In this document: in pieces, positions 25,488 through 34,622 of the stretch
How positions within the stretch are numbered: the first letter of the stretch is position 1
Layout: each line of letters starts with the position of its first letter
Assembly: GCF_013744875.1 (NCBI RefSeq)
Contig: NZ_CP059399.1
Coordinates: 1,860,001-1,924,000 of the forward strand
Direction: 5' to 3'
DNA from: Nocardia huaxiensis
GTDB taxonomy: Bacteria > Actinomycetota > Actinomycetes > Mycobacteriales > Mycobacteriaceae
Length of the DNA: 64,000 bases
Program-made: the position numbers and the translations under genes
Notes under the pieces: generated by a model
Told to the model about the DNA's origin: nothing
Databases searched by the model: none
What the model saw: the letters and a program-made list of their open reading frames with translations, nothing else

Positions 25488-26360
25488 CTAGGCGAAGACC
25501 AGCGCCACCGCTGTCGCCAGCGACCACACCAGCAGCGCCAGACCCGTACCGGCAAGCGCGGGAATCAGATTCGGCCCGCCCTTGCCGGTACGCACCGGCT
25601 CGTTGGCCTTGATCGCCAGCGGCAGCGCCACGAGGCCCGCCAGCGCGAACGGCGTGACCGTCACGGCCAGCACGATCGAGGCCAGGAACGGCACCGCCAG
25701 CAGCACCACATGCAGTGTGCGCGTACGCGTGTCACCCAGCCGCACGGCCAGGGTGAGCTTGCCCGACACGGTGTCGGTCGGAATGTCGCGCAGGTTGTTG
25801 GTCACCAGCACCGCGCTGGAGAACGAACCCACCGCGATCGCACCCGCCACACCCGCGATATCGATGCGATCCGCCTGCACGAACTCGGTGCCCAGCACCG
25901 CCACCAGACCGAAGAACACGAACACCGCGATCTCACCGAAACCGCTGTAGCCGTAGGGATTCCGGCCACCGGTGTAGAACCACGCACCCGCCAGGCAGGC
26001 CGCGCCCACCAGGATCAGCCACCAGTGACTGGTCGCCACCAGCACCAGCCCGATGACCGCGCCCGCCACCAGGCAGCCGATGGCGGCATTGCGCACCGCG
26101 GTCGCGCTGGCCAGCTTCGAACCCACCAGGCGCAGCGGGCCGACGCGCTCGTCGTCGGTGCCGCGAATGCCGTCGGAGTAGTCGTTGGCGTAGTTCACGC
26201 CGATGATCAGGGTCAGCGAAAGCAGCAGGCACAGCGCCGCTTTCCACCAGTTCACCCCGTCGATCGAGGCGGCGGCGCCCGTCCCCACCAGGACCGGGGC
26301 GATAGCGTTCGGCAAGGTGCGCGGCCGAGCGCCCTCGATCCACTGTGCTGCTGTAGCCAT
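25488..26360 (-). CDS. menA: 1,4-dihydroxy-2-naphthoate polyprenyltransferase
   Basis: MenA attaches the polyprenyl chain to 1,4-dihydroxy-2-naphthoate at the membrane, giving demethylmenaquinone. The 290-residue protein has eight to nine helices and the prenyl-diphosphate motifs of the UbiA superfamily: [20 protein letters not shown] (about residues 55-75) and [22 protein letters not shown] (about 185-206). [16 protein letters not shown] at the N-terminus is typical. Its substrates come from the MenD-MenE-MenB branch and the polyprenyl synthase encoded further along, and MenG methylates its product. Confidence 0.96.
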   Translation of the reverse strand: MATAAQWIEGARPRTLPNAIAPVLVGTGAAASIDGVNWWKAALCLLLSLTLIIGVNYANDYSDGIRGTDDERVGPLRLVGSKLASATAVRNAAIGCLVAGAVIGLVLVATSHWWLILVGAACLAGAWFYTGGRNPYGYSGFGEIAVFVFFGLVAVLGTEFVQADRIDIAGVAGAIAVGSFSSAVLVTNNLRDIPTDTVSGKLTLAVRLGDTRTRTLHVVLLAVPFLASIVLAVTVTPFALAGLVALPLAIKANEPVRTGKGGPNLIPALAGTGLALLVWSLATAVALVFA

Positions 26361-26399
26361 GTCTGGCAGCCTAGTGCGAGGGCGTGCGGCGGGGCGTGA

Positions 26400-26858
26400 T
26401 CAGGATTCGGCGGCGGCCTTCAGCCGGGCCAGGCCCTGCTCCATGTCCTTGCCCACCATCTTGTCCATGGGGATGAGCTTGCCGACCAGACCCATGAGAC
26501 CGGTCTGCTGTCCGGTCATGCGCCAGGTGACGGTGGTGGATCCGGCGGCGTCCGGGGCGAATTCGAAGCTGACCTGGTTGGTGGCCTTGAACGGCTTCTC
26601 GAAGTGCAGGCGGATGCCGATCTCCTCGCTGGTGGCGGAGGTGATCTCCATATCGCCGCGGCCGGCCTTGCGATTGCCGTTCCAGAAGTAGCGGGCGCCG
26701 ATGCCGCGGTCGGCGCCGGTGTAGGTGCGTTCCATATTCGGGTCGAGTTCTTCCCAGGGCGACCACTTGTGCCACTGGTGGAAGTCGTCGATGAGTGCCT
26801 GAACCTGCGCGGGATCGGCCTTGATGACCGTATCCCGGTGTACGTCGAAGTCGGTCAT
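26400..26858 (-). CDS. SRPBCC family (polyketide-cyclase-like) protein
   Basis: The 152-residue protein has the START/SRPBCC signature: VHRDTVIKADPAQVQALIDDFHQWHKWSPWEELDP, MERTYTGADRGIGARYFWNG, and a C-terminal amphipathic helix (MVGKDMEQGLARLKAAA). This fold makes a deep ligand pocket for lipids or aromatic compounds; the ligand is unknown. It precedes the large BTAD regulator divergently, 103 bases between starts, and lies 39 bases from menA on the same strand. Confidence 0.87.
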   Translation of the reverse strand: MTDFDVHRDTVIKADPAQVQALIDDFHQWHKWSPWEELDPNMERTYTGADRGIGARYFWNGNRKAGRGDMEITSATSEEIGIRLHFEKPFKATNQVSFEFAPDAAGSTTVTWRMTGQQTGLMGLVGKLIPMDKMVGKDMEQGLARLKAAAES

Positions 26859-26946
26859 GAAAAGAGCTTAGGCGCAGGCAGACAGGTTGGAGACGCATAC
26901 CGCACCGACCGGTCCGGCGAATCGGGCGTTCGCCGACCCGCTCACC

Positions 26947-26952
26947 TACGAT
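26947..26952 (+). promoter_or_regulatory. Candidate -10 element (TACGAT) for leaderless BTAD-regulator mRNA
   Basis: TACGAT ends 9 bases before the ATG at 26962, the distance expected if transcription starts at or just before the start codon. There is no properly spaced ribosome site before that ATG, which fits leaderless translation, common in actinobacteria. Confidence 0.4.
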
Positions 26953-26961
26953 TGGCGAGGA

Positions 26962-29900
26962 ATGGTTTCGGAAACAAGCAGTCCTGACACCACCGGGCAC
27001 CCCCGGCCGACCGCGGACGCCCCGGTACTCGTGGCCCTCCTGGGCGAGATCGCGCTCCGCCGCGACGACGCCCTCGCACCCGTACCCGGAACCCGCGCCC
27101 GCCTGCTCGTCGCCGCCCTCGCCACCCACCCCGGCCGCAGCCGCAGCGCCCAGGCGTTGATCGACGACATCTGGGGCGACGACCCACCCCGCGCCCCCAT
27201 GAACGCCCTGCACACCCAGGTCTCGCGCCTGCGCGCCACCCTCCCCGAAGGCGTCCTGGAAATCGGCCCTGCCGGCTACCGCCTCCTGCTCGACCCCGAC
27301 CAGGTGGACCTCACCCGCGCCCAGCAGCTGGAAACTCGAGCCCGCCAAGCCCACAACGCGGGCGACGACACAACCTGCCTCGCCCTGATCGCCACCGCCC
27401 GCACCCTCTGGCGCGGTGAACCCGCCGCCGACCTGCCCGCAGGCTCGGTCGCCGATGAACTGACCAGTGTCGCCGCGGCCCGTCACCAGGCCCTCGACAC
27501 TCTGGAACTCGCCGCCCGGGAATTGATCGGCGACCTCCCCGGTGCAATAGCCCTGGCCCGCAACGCCGTCGCCGCCCAGCCCTTCGACGAACCGGCCCAC
27601 GGCACCCTCATGCGCCTGCTCGCCGCGTCGGGCCGCACCAACGAAGCCCTGGACGTCTTCGCCTCCCTGCGCACCCGGCTGGTGGAGCAATTGGGAGCGG
27701 ACCCCGGCGCGGCCCTGACCGCACTGAACACGGCCATCCTGCTCGGCGAACCCATACCCGGCGTGCACTCCGCGCATGGTCAGTTCGCGGCCGCGGGTAG
27801 ACCGGGGTACGCGCGCGACGACGCCCGTACGGGCGCGATCCTCGACGGGCCCCCGGTGAACCGCGCACCCGCCGCCCCGGGCAACGCTACCGACCGATCT
27901 CGCGCGGATGCCTTGCCGCCAGACTCCAGCCCACCCGACGGCTACGGTGATGTGAGCGGTCGTACCGCCTCCGATACAGCGGATCGCGCTGCGGTGCAGA
28001 GCCATTCGACTGAGCGTGGGACCGGGCCGGATAACCGTTGGCAATCGGATGTCGCCGAAGCGCGGGGCGAGACAACAGTGGAGCCCGCGGTCGCGCAAGG
28101 CAGCAGGCTCGCGCGCGGCGGTGCAGCTTCCATCAGCAACTCGGTGGAGCAGGGTGCGGCGGCCTACGGCAGCCCGGAATCCCACGGTATTCCAGCGGCG
28201 CGGGGTTGGATGTCCACGGAAGATGTTGCGACGGAACAGTATCCAGAGGACTCTCCACTGTCACCGGCGCGTGGCCCGGGGCAGCAGCCGTTCCCGGTGG
28301 AGCGGGCGGGCGGGGGCGAGCGGGCGGGGATCGGGTTGCGGGTGGCGCCCAATCCATTGCTCGGGCGGGAGGCGGATCTCGAAGCGCTACAACGGTTGCT
28401 GCGGACTTCGCGGGTCACGACCGTGCTGGGGCCGGGTGGGACCGGGAAGACCCGGGTGGTCAATGAGCTGGGGGCTCGGGTGGCTCGGGAGAAGCCCGTG
28501 GTGCTGGTGGAATTGGCTTCGCTGCGGGCGGATTCCAATCCGGCGGACACGCGGGCCGACGTGGAGACGGCGATCGCGGCCACACTCGGCGTCACCGAGA
28601 TCAGCCGGGACACGAATGTCCTGCGGCCCGTCCCTGCCCGCGATATCCGGCAGCGGCTGCGGGATGCGCTGGGGACGCGGCCGATGCTGCTGATCCTCGA
28701 CAATTGCGAGCATCTCATCGACGCGGTCGCCGAGGTGGTGGCCGACCTCATCGGGGCCACGGATCGATTGACCGTCCTGACCACGAGCCGAGCGCCGCTG
28801 GAGATCACCGCCGAGACCGTGTATCCGTTGCCGCCCTTGGTGATCGACGCGCACGGCTCGCCCGCCACCGATCTGTTCGCGGCGCGGGCGCGGGCGGTGC
28901 GGCCGTCGGTGCGGCTGGATCCGGAGGTGGTGGCGCGGTTGTGCCGGACACTGGACGGGTTGCCGCTGGCGATCGAGTTGGCGGCAGCGCGGGTGCGCAC
29001 CATGAGCGTGGAGGAGATCGAGACCCGGCTCGAGCATCGATTCGCGTTGTTGCGCAGTGGAGACCGCAGTTCACCCGAGCGGCATCGGACTCTGCACGCG
29101 GTGATCGAGTGGAGCTGGAACCTGCTCGACAAGGAGCAGCGGGCCGCGCTGCGGCGGCTGTGCCGGTTCACCGCCGGATTCACCCTGCGGGCCGCCGAAT
29201 CCGTCATCGAGGACGACGAGATCCGGGATGCCGCAACGGCCGTCGACGGTCTGGTCGGCCAATCACTGCTGACCGTGCTGGACGACGACCCCGAACTCGG
29301 CAGCGTGCGTTACCGGATGCTGGAAACCGTCCGCGAATTCGGCGAGGAGCAGCTGGAGCTCACCGGCGAAGCGGATCTGGTAATGGACCGGATGTCCTGC
29401 TGGGCAAGGGATTTCGTGTACGACGTGGCGCGGCGGTACCCGACCTCCGAACAGGTCGGCGTGGTGCTGGAGATGTCCACCGAGCAGGAGAACCTGATCG
29501 CGGTGCTGCGCTACGCGCTGGACCGGCAGGACGTCGCCACGGCCAATATGGTGTTCGCGGCGCTGGCCGGCCTGTGGGTCATGCGCGGCGCGCATATGGA
29601 ATTGGTGTCCTGGTCCCCGCGCCTGCTCGCGCTGCCCCCGCAGCGCGGGTCGCTGACCACCGAGCAAGCCGATCTGCTCATGTTCGCGCAACTGCTGCTC
29701 GGCCTGCACCTCATGTTCGTGCAAACCGGCCTCCGCGACGCGGCGGTGGTGCGCACCCGGATCCGGCGACTGTTGAACGGGGACACGTCCCTCACGCCGG
29801 TATTCCGTTTCCTCGGTGAGCTGGCGGCCGGGACCAGCGCCGTCACCGCCGTGGCGCGCAAACTCGCGGAGGGCGCACGCTCCGACGACCCGCGCATCAA

Positions 29901-30819
29901 GGTGTCCTCGCTGCTGTTGCGCGCCAATATGCGTGAGAACGCCGGTGATGTATACGGCTCCAACCACGATGCCTTGCGCGCCCTGCGGGTCGAGGGCGCC
30001 TACGACCTGTGGGGCACCGCCATGGTGTGCCAGCATCTGGGCAGCATGTACGGGCAGTCGGCGCGGTACGCCGAATCCGTCGACTATTACCGGCGCACCA
30101 TCGACATCATGCAACGGCTGCGTGCCCACGAGGAAGTCGTGGAAATGCGCAGCTACCTTGCGGTTTCGCTGGTCGGAATCGGCGATACCGCGCAGGCGCG
30201 GCGGGAGCTCGAGGCCACCCTCGGCATGGTCGGGCTCGGGCTGGTGGCCGACTACTCCTCGGCTCCACCCAACCAGCGGAGCGCGACCGTCGTCGCCGGA
30301 CTGGCGGAAATCGAACTCGCCGAAGGGGATATCGAGGCGGGGCTGCAGCATTTCCGGCAGGTGCTGACCCTGCTCGACTGGCCGAACGGTCAGGTCGCGC
30401 CCGGTCCCGGTGACCTCATGCTGGCCTCCGCGGTGGTGGACGCGTATGTGCTGCACGGCCGCGCGCCGGAGATGGATCAGGTGGTGCGCGAGTTGCTCGA
30501 CCTGGCGGTGCCGCGCCTGGTCCAGTACTGGGATCTCCCGCAGATCGGCGCGGTGGCCTGTGCGGTCGGTACGCACCTGCTGGGCGTCGGCCGGCACCCC
30601 GAGCGGGCGCTGAACCTGCTGGCGCTCGCGCCGAGAGTGTTCGGGCGGCAGGACTATCCGTCCATGCGCATGCGGCGGCATCAGGACCTGCATCGTGCGA
30701 CCGTGGGTGATCAACGGATGACCGACGCTGTGAATGCTGTTGCCGGATTAGGGCGTCGGACGGCGGCCGCGCGAATCATGGACGATATGAAGGTGATCCA
30801 CGCGGCCGACTGCCTCTGA
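26962..30819 (+). CDS. AfsR/SARP-like regulator: winged helix, BTAD, STAND ATPase and TPR
   Basis: The 1285-residue protein has an OmpR-type winged helix (about residues 15-95), a BTAD domain (about 100-245, DLTRAQQLETRARQA to EALDVFASLRTRLVEQLGADPG), a long disordered linker (about 255-460) and a STAND ATPase. The ATPase has Walker A GPGGTGKT at 490-497, Walker B LLILDNCEHL at about 574-583 and LTTSRAPL. The rest is TPR-like helices. Such proteins activate secondary-metabolite or stress genes in response to ATP and ligand; this one's targets are unknown. The ATG at 26962 is preferred over a TTG at 26887 because of the -10 element. It ends 1 base from the convergent LuxR-type gene. Confidence 0.88.
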   Translation: MVSETSSPDTTGHPRPTADAPVLVALLGEIALRRDDALAPVPGTRARLLVAALATHPGRSRSAQALIDDIWGDDPPRAPMNALHTQVSRLRATLPEGVLEIGPAGYRLLLDPDQVDLTRAQQLETRARQAHNAGDDTTCLALIATARTLWRGEPAADLPAGSVADELTSVAAARHQALDTLELAARELIGDLPGAIALARNAVAAQPFDEPAHGTLMRLLAASGRTNEALDVFASLRTRLVEQLGADPGAALTALNTAILLGEPIPGVHSAHGQFAAAGRPGYARDDARTGAILDGPPVNRAPAAPGNATDRSRADALPPDSSPPDGYGDVSGRTASDTADRAAVQSHSTERGTGPDNRWQSDVAEARGETTVEPAVAQGSRLARGGAASISNSVEQGAAAYGSPESHGIPAARGWMSTEDVATEQYPEDSPLSPARGPGQQPFPVERAGGGERAGIGLRVAPNPLLGREADLEALQRLLRTSRVTTVLGPGGTGKTRVVNELGARVAREKPVVLVELASLRADSNPADTRADVETAIAATLGVTEISRDTNVLRPVPARDIRQRLRDALGTRPMLLILDNCEHLIDAVAEVVADLIGATDRLTVLTTSRAPLEITAETVYPLPPLVIDAHGSPATDLFAARARAVRPSVRLDPEVVARLCRTLDGLPLAIELAAARVRTMSVEEIETRLEHRFALLRSGDRSSPERHRTLHAVIEWSWNLLDKEQRAALRRLCRFTAGFTLRAAESVIEDDEIRDAATAVDGLVGQSLLTVLDDDPELGSVRYRMLETVREFGEEQLELTGEADLVMDRMSCWARDFVYDVARRYPTSEQVGVVLEMSTEQENLIAVLRYALDRQDVATANMVFAALAGLWVMRGAHMELVSWSPRLLALPPQRGSLTTEQADLLMFAQLLLGLHLMFVQTGLRDAAVVRTRIRRLLNGDTSLTPVFRFLGELAAGTSAVTAVARKLAEGARSDDPRIKVSSLLLRANMRENAGDVYGSNHDALRALRVEGAYDLWGTAMVCQHLGSMYGQSARYAESVDYYRRTIDIMQRLRAHEEVVEMRSYLAVSLVGIGDTAQARRELEATLGMVGLGLVADYSSAPPNQRSATVVAGLAEIELAEGDIEAGLQHFRQVLTLLDWPNGQVAPGPGDLMLASAVVDAYVLHGRAPEMDQVVRELLDLAVPRLVQYWDLPQIGAVACAVGTHLLGVGRHPERALNLLALAPRVFGRQDYPSMRMRRHQDLHRATVGDQRMTDAVNAVAGLGRRTAAARIMDDMKVIHAADCL

Positions 30820-30820
30820 C

Positions 30821-31033
30821 TCAGATCGAATTGCGGATGTACAGCGCGACAGCGTGAGTCCTGTTGTTGGCGTTGAGCTTTCGCATGGTGTTGGCGATGT
30901 GCATTTTGACCGTCGATTCCGCGATGTAGAGCTGGGAGCTCATGATGCGGGTGCTCAGGCCCTGCGACATGAGTTCGAGGATCTCGGTTTCGCGTTCGGT
31001 GAGCCGTGTTTCCAGGAGGGCGGTCTCGTGCAT
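30821..31033 (-). CDS. Stand-alone LuxR-type (GerE) DNA-binding protein
   Basis: The 70-residue product is little more than the GerE helix-turn-helix: LTERETEILELMSQGLSTRIMSSQL, YIAESTVKMHIANTMRKLNANNRT. It has no receiver or ligand domain, so it resembles single-domain regulators. The ATG at 31033 has GGAG eight bases upstream; a longer in-frame opening to 31249 has no protein character and is rejected. It converges on the BTAD regulator with a single base between stops, so the two transcripts may interfere. It may control the adjacent ABC exporter. Confidence 0.78.
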   Translation of the reverse strand: MHETALLETRLTERETEILELMSQGLSTRIMSSQLYIAESTVKMHIANTMRKLNANNRTHAVALYIRNSI

Positions 31034-31170
31034 GGTCGAATCTCCATCCCGTCGAATCGGTCGATACTTGATTGGACGGGCGTGCGTGCCGACCGGTTCC
31101 CCTCCTGTGAGGGGCGTCACAGCAGGCCCCGGCCGGTGGATTCCGGTCGGGGCCTTCGGATTCGGGGATT

Positions 31171-32010
31171 TCAGGCGTGCTTCATGTACGCCCGCACCGT
31201 GAGCGGAGCGAAGATGGCGATCACCACCACCGAGCCGAGCAGCGACCACGCCAGATCCGCGGTGTACGCGCCATTGTTCATGAGCTCACGAGCGGTATTG
31301 ACCATGTAGTAGATCGGATTGACCTTGTTGATGCCCTGCAGCCAGCCCGGCATGGTGGACACCAGCGCGAACGCGCCGGACATGAAGGTCAGCGGGAACA
31401 TGATCATCATCGAGATGCCCTGCACGCCCGAGGCGCTCTTGCCGTTCACACCCACCAGCGCCCAGATCCAACTGACCGCGAACGAGCAGAACACGACCAC
31501 CAGACCCGCCAGCACCACGGCCAGGAAGCCGCCGCCGGGCCGGTAACCCAGCAGCAGGCCGACCGTCAGGGTCAGCACGGTCGCCAGGCCGTAGCGCACC
31601 ACATCGGCCAGCAGTGCGCCCGCCAGCGCCGAAATACGGGCGATCGGAAGGGATTTGAACCGGTCGAAGACGCCCTTGTCCATATCCTCACGCAACTGGG
31701 TCCCGGTGACCACGGAGGTCAGCACCACGGTCTGCACCAGGATGCCGGGAATCAGGGTGGGCAGATAGTCGTGCATGCTGCCCGCCATCGCCCCGCCGAA
31801 AATGTAGGCGAACAGCGCGGTGAACAGGATCGGCTGGATCGTGACGTCGAACAGCTGCTCCGGATTGTGCTTGATCTTCAGAATGCCCCGGTAGGCCATG
31901 GTGAACGAGTTCGCCACCGTCTGCCGGAACGAAATGTGGTTGCTCACTTCGGGAATCGGCGCCGGGGCCGCGGCGTGGCGGCCGGCCGGCGCGGTGATGG
32001 TCGTGGTCAT
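31171..32010 (-). CDS. ABC-2 type exporter permease (DrrB-like)
   Basis: The 279-residue protein has an amphipathic N-terminus and six helices in the ABC-2 pattern, with FTALFAYIFGGAMAG, LVQTVVLTSVVTGTQLREDMDKGVFDRFKSLPI and MFPLTFMSGAFALVSTMP. The LREDMDKGVFDRFKSLPI segment is the loop that contacts the ATPase in DrrB-like drug exporters. It overlaps the ATPase gene by 4 bases, so the two form one exporter. The substrate is probably a hydrophobic drug, lipid or secondary metabolite; this is inference. Confidence 0.93.
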   Translation of the reverse strand: MTTTITAPAGRHAAAPAPIPEVSNHISFRQTVANSFTMAYRGILKIKHNPEQLFDVTIQPILFTALFAYIFGGAMAGSMHDYLPTLIPGILVQTVVLTSVVTGTQLREDMDKGVFDRFKSLPIARISALAGALLADVVRYGLATVLTLTVGLLLGYRPGGGFLAVVLAGLVVVFCSFAVSWIWALVGVNGKSASGVQGISMMIMFPLTFMSGAFALVSTMPGWLQGINKVNPIYYMVNTARELMNNGAYTADLAWSLLGSVVVIAIFAPLTVRAYMKHA

Positions 32011-33014
32011 GCCGCGCTCCGTTCGGTGTCGTTCTCGTCCTCCGCGCCGTGACCGGTGAGGGCGAAGAACACCTCGTCCAGGCTGGGCTTGGCGACATTG
32101 ATCTCTTCGACCCGGATATCGTTGTCGCGCAACCGGAGCAGAATGTCGGTGGTGACGGTGGGGTCGGGCAGCGGGGCCGTGATGCGGCCCGCCTCGGGGG
32201 TGATGGTGGCCTCCACGACCCGGCCCGACGCGCGAGACAGGAACTCGCCCACCAGGGTTCGCGCCTCCTCGATGCGGTCCCGGTCGGCCAGCGTGAGTTG
32301 CAGCGCCGAAAGACCCACGGACGCTTTGAGTTCGTCCGAGGTGCCGTCGGCGATGACCTTGCCGCGGTCGATGACCGCGATCCGGTCGGCCAGCTGATCG
32401 GCCTCGTCCAGATACTGGGTGGTGAGCAGGACCGTGGAGCCCTCGCGCACCAGGCGGCGAATGGTGTCCCACATCTGGGCGCGGGTGCGCGGATCCAGAC
32501 CGGTGGTGGGTTCGTCCAGGAACAGCAGCGGCGGACGCGAGATCAGGCTGGCGGCCAGATCGAGGCGGCGGCGCATACCGCCGGAGAAATTCTCCAGCGG
32601 CTTGGCCGCGGCCTCGGTGAGCCCGAACTCCTCCAGCAGCTCCGCGCTCTTGCGCCGGGCATCCGCCTTGGACAGCCCCAGCAACCGCGAGAAGATCACC
32701 AGATTCTCGGTGGCCGACAGTTTCTCGTCCACCGACGCGTACTGCCCGGTCACCCCGATCAGCGAACGCACCGCGGTGGGTTCGGCCACCACGTCCCGCC
32801 CGAAGATCCGCGCACTGCCCCCGTCCGGGCGCAGCAGCGTCGCGAGCATCCGAATAGTCGTGGTCTTCCCGGCCCCATTGGGCCCGAGCACGCCATAGAC
32901 AGCCCCCCGCGGCACCGCGAGACTCACGCCATCCACCGCCCGCTGCTCCCCGAAGACCTTGACCAAGCCGTCCGCCTCGATGGCGAGTGCCTCAGCAGGT
33001 GTGTAAGAAGTCAT
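32007..33014 (-). CDS. Daunorubicin-resistance-type ABC transporter ATP-binding protein (DrrA-like)
   Basis: The 335-residue ATPase has Walker A GPNGAGKTTT (about residues 44-53), the Q-loop in GVTGQYASVDEKLSATENL, the ABC signature FSGGMRRRLDLA, Walker B LLFLDEPTTGLDP and the H-loop position occupied by Gln in TTQYLDEAD, which is normal in the DrrA branch. The C-terminal 90 residues form the DrrA-specific domain ending in SLDEVFFALTG. It drives export with the permease encoded downstream. DrrA relatives give resistance to intercalating drugs or move complex lipids. Confidence 0.94.
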   Translation of the reverse strand: MTSYTPAEALAIEADGLVKVFGEQRAVDGVSLAVPRGAVYGVLGPNGAGKTTTIRMLATLLRPDGGSARIFGRDVVAEPTAVRSLIGVTGQYASVDEKLSATENLVIFSRLLGLSKADARRKSAELLEEFGLTEAAAKPLENFSGGMRRRLDLAASLISRPPLLFLDEPTTGLDPRTRAQMWDTIRRLVREGSTVLLTTQYLDEADQLADRIAVIDRGKVIADGTSDELKASVGLSALQLTLADRDRIEEARTLVGEFLSRASGRVVEATITPEAGRITAPLPDPTVTTDILLRLRDNDIRVEEINVAKPSLDEVFFALTGHGAEDENDTERSAA

Positions 33015-33121
33015 GCCACAGACTCTGCGGCCGAGGTCTTACACGCCCCTTGCACGGCGATTGCGTCATCGACGCAAGCCCTCTTGCACGAGGGGTGGCC
33101 AAAACTCTTTTGGAATTCTCA

Positions 33122-33168
33122 GGGGCTTCGCCCCCGAACCCCCGAGGAGAAGAGCGGGGCTTCGCCCC
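33122..33168. repeat. Two GGGGC-TTC-GCCCC hairpins
   Basis: GGGGCTTCGCCCC occurs at 33122-33134 and again at 33156-33168, each followed by CGAAC. Tandem copies of this hairpin lie upstream of the ABC ATPase start and opposite the menE end. No T run follows. They belong to the repeat-rich gap 33015-33381. Confidence 0.7.
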
Positions 33169-33181
33169 GAACCTCATGAAG

Positions 33182-33304
33182 TTGGGCCGGGCGGGTCGAG
33201 CGCGGCTGAGTCTGTGGGGTTGGGCACGGCGGGATTGGCGGGCCGAGCGCGGCTGAGTGTGTGGGGTTGGGCCCGGCGGGATTGGCGGGCCGAGCGCGGC
33301 GGAG
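33182..33304. repeat. Tandem repeat with 47-bp unit, about 2.7 copies
   Basis: Units begin with TTGGGC at 33182, 33220 and 33267. The second and third units are 47 bp apart and nearly identical; each contains CGGCGGGATTGGCGGGCCGAGCGCGGC in two adjoining parts. The first unit lacks about 9 bases. The array is non-coding and G-rich on the + strand. It sits in a 367-base gap between the ABC ATPase start and the menE stop in which no gene was found. Confidence 0.75.
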
Positions 33305-33354
33305 CTTGCGGCTCGGGGCCGGTTGTTTGGCCGGGCGCAGCCCTATGGGGGTTT

Positions 33355-33368
33355 GGGGGCTAGCCCCC
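33355..33368 (-). terminator. GGGGGC-TA-GCCCCC hairpin after menE
   Basis: A 14-bp perfect palindrome 13 bases beyond the menE stop, preceded on the + strand by CCTATGGGGGTTT. A related hairpin with the same CCTATGGGG prefix lies at 56779-56804, so this may be a mobile terminator-like repeat family. Confidence 0.55.
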
Positions 33369-33381
33369 TTTCCTTCCGACC

Positions 33382-34548
33382 TCAGTTGGTGGAGCCGGCC
33401 TGGAGGTATTCGCGGACCTTGGCGCGGTCGGGCTTTCCCGGGCCGATGAGGGGTAGTTCGTCGAGGATGAGGAGTTCGCGGGGGGAGGCTATGGCGTCGA
33501 GTTCGGCGACGACGTGGTCGCGGAGGGCGTCCAGGGAGGGCGGGGCCATGCCCGGGGCGGGGACCACCGCTACCGCTACGCGTTGGCCGAGGCGTTCGTC
33601 GGGGAGGCCGAGGACCACGCATTCGGAGACCGCGGGGTGGGTGATGAGGGTGGCTTCCACCACCTGGGGGATTACCAGGAGGCCGCCGGTCATGATGGCC
33701 TCGTCGAGGCGGCCGGTGATGGAGAGGACGCCGTTCTCGATGAAGCCGGCGTCCTCGGTGCGGAACCAGCCGGGGGTGGCGAAGGCGGGGTGGTCGGGGA
33801 GGCCGCGGTAGCCCTTGGCGAGGGTGGCGCCGCCGAGCATTACGCGGCCGTCCTGGATGCGGATCTCGGTGCCGGACAAGGGGACACCCTCGTAGACGCA
33901 GCCGCCGCAGGTTTCGCTCATGCCGTAGGTGCGGACGACGTTGATGCCTGCGGTGCGGGCCCTTTCGAGGACCGGGGCAGGTGTCGCCGCGCCGCCGACC
34001 AGGACCGCGTCGAGCTGCGATAACGCCGCGGTGGCCACCGGCTCGTCGAGGGCCTTGATCAACTGGGTGGGGACCAGGGAGGTGTAGCGGCGGTCGCCGC
34101 GCATGCCGGCCACCGCGCTCGCGAGGCCCTGGGGGAGGAAGCCGCCGGAGACGTCGAGGATGGTCGGCTCGGTGCCCGCGAGAATGCTGCGCAGCAACAC
34201 CTGGATGCCCGCGATGTGATGGGTGGGCAGCGCCAGCAGCCACTGGCCGGGGCCGCCGAGACGCTCGTGGGTGGCGTCCCCGCTGGCCCGCAGGGCGGAC
34301 GCGGACAGCATGGCGCCCTTGGGGATTCCGGTCGTCCCGGAGGTGGTGACCACCAGGGCCACGTCCTCGTCGATGGGCTCGCCCGGACCCAGGCTGCCGC
34401 TGAGTCGCTTCGCCTCCCGGCGATCCGCGCTGGGCACGGGTAGCCAGGCAGGACCGTTGCCGTCCAAGGCTTCCCGGAGATGCGGCATAACGTCACCCAG
34501 TCCGGAGCCGGTGGGCATGGGAAGTGTGCGGAGGGTGCTGCTGCTCAC
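33382..34548 (-). CDS. menE: o-Succinylbenzoate-CoA ligase
   Basis: MenE activates o-succinylbenzoate with ATP and CoA for MenB. The 388-residue product is a short AMP-forming ligase: P-loop TTSGTTGIPKGA (about residues 68-79), VPTQLIKAL, RTYGMSETCGG and GWFRTEDAGFIENG, with the C-terminal lysine region PGKPDRAKV. The start is a GTG with only a weak ribosome site; an ATG 10 codons in is an alternative. The reading frame is open upstream but loses family similarity. It follows the Pit and DUF3349 genes on the same strand, as in mycobacteria. Confidence 0.94.
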   Translation of the reverse strand: MSSSTLRTLPMPTGSGLGDVMPHLREALDGNGPAWLPVPSADRREAKRLSGSLGPGEPIDEDVALVVTTSGTTGIPKGAMLSASALRASGDATHERLGGPGQWLLALPTHHIAGIQVLLRSILAGTEPTILDVSGGFLPQGLASAVAGMRGDRRYTSLVPTQLIKALDEPVATAALSQLDAVLVGGAATPAPVLERARTAGINVVRTYGMSETCGGCVYEGVPLSGTEIRIQDGRVMLGGATLAKGYRGLPDHPAFATPGWFRTEDAGFIENGVLSITGRLDEAIMTGGLLVIPQVVEATLITHPAVSECVVLGLPDERLGQRVAVAVVPAPGMAPPSLDALRDHVVAELDAIASPRELLILDELPLIGPGKPDRAKVREYLQAGSTN

Positions 34549-34622
34549 GTTCGCGATCGTGTCATGTCGTCGGGTGGCGGCGCACGAACGGGTCGGCGCC
34601 CCTGGGTCGATGGGTCGTTCGG

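Noticed and set aside
31034..31249. Longer start for the LuxR-type gene
   Set aside because: The extra 72 residues look like translated non-coding DNA, and the ATG at 31033 has a well-placed GGAG.
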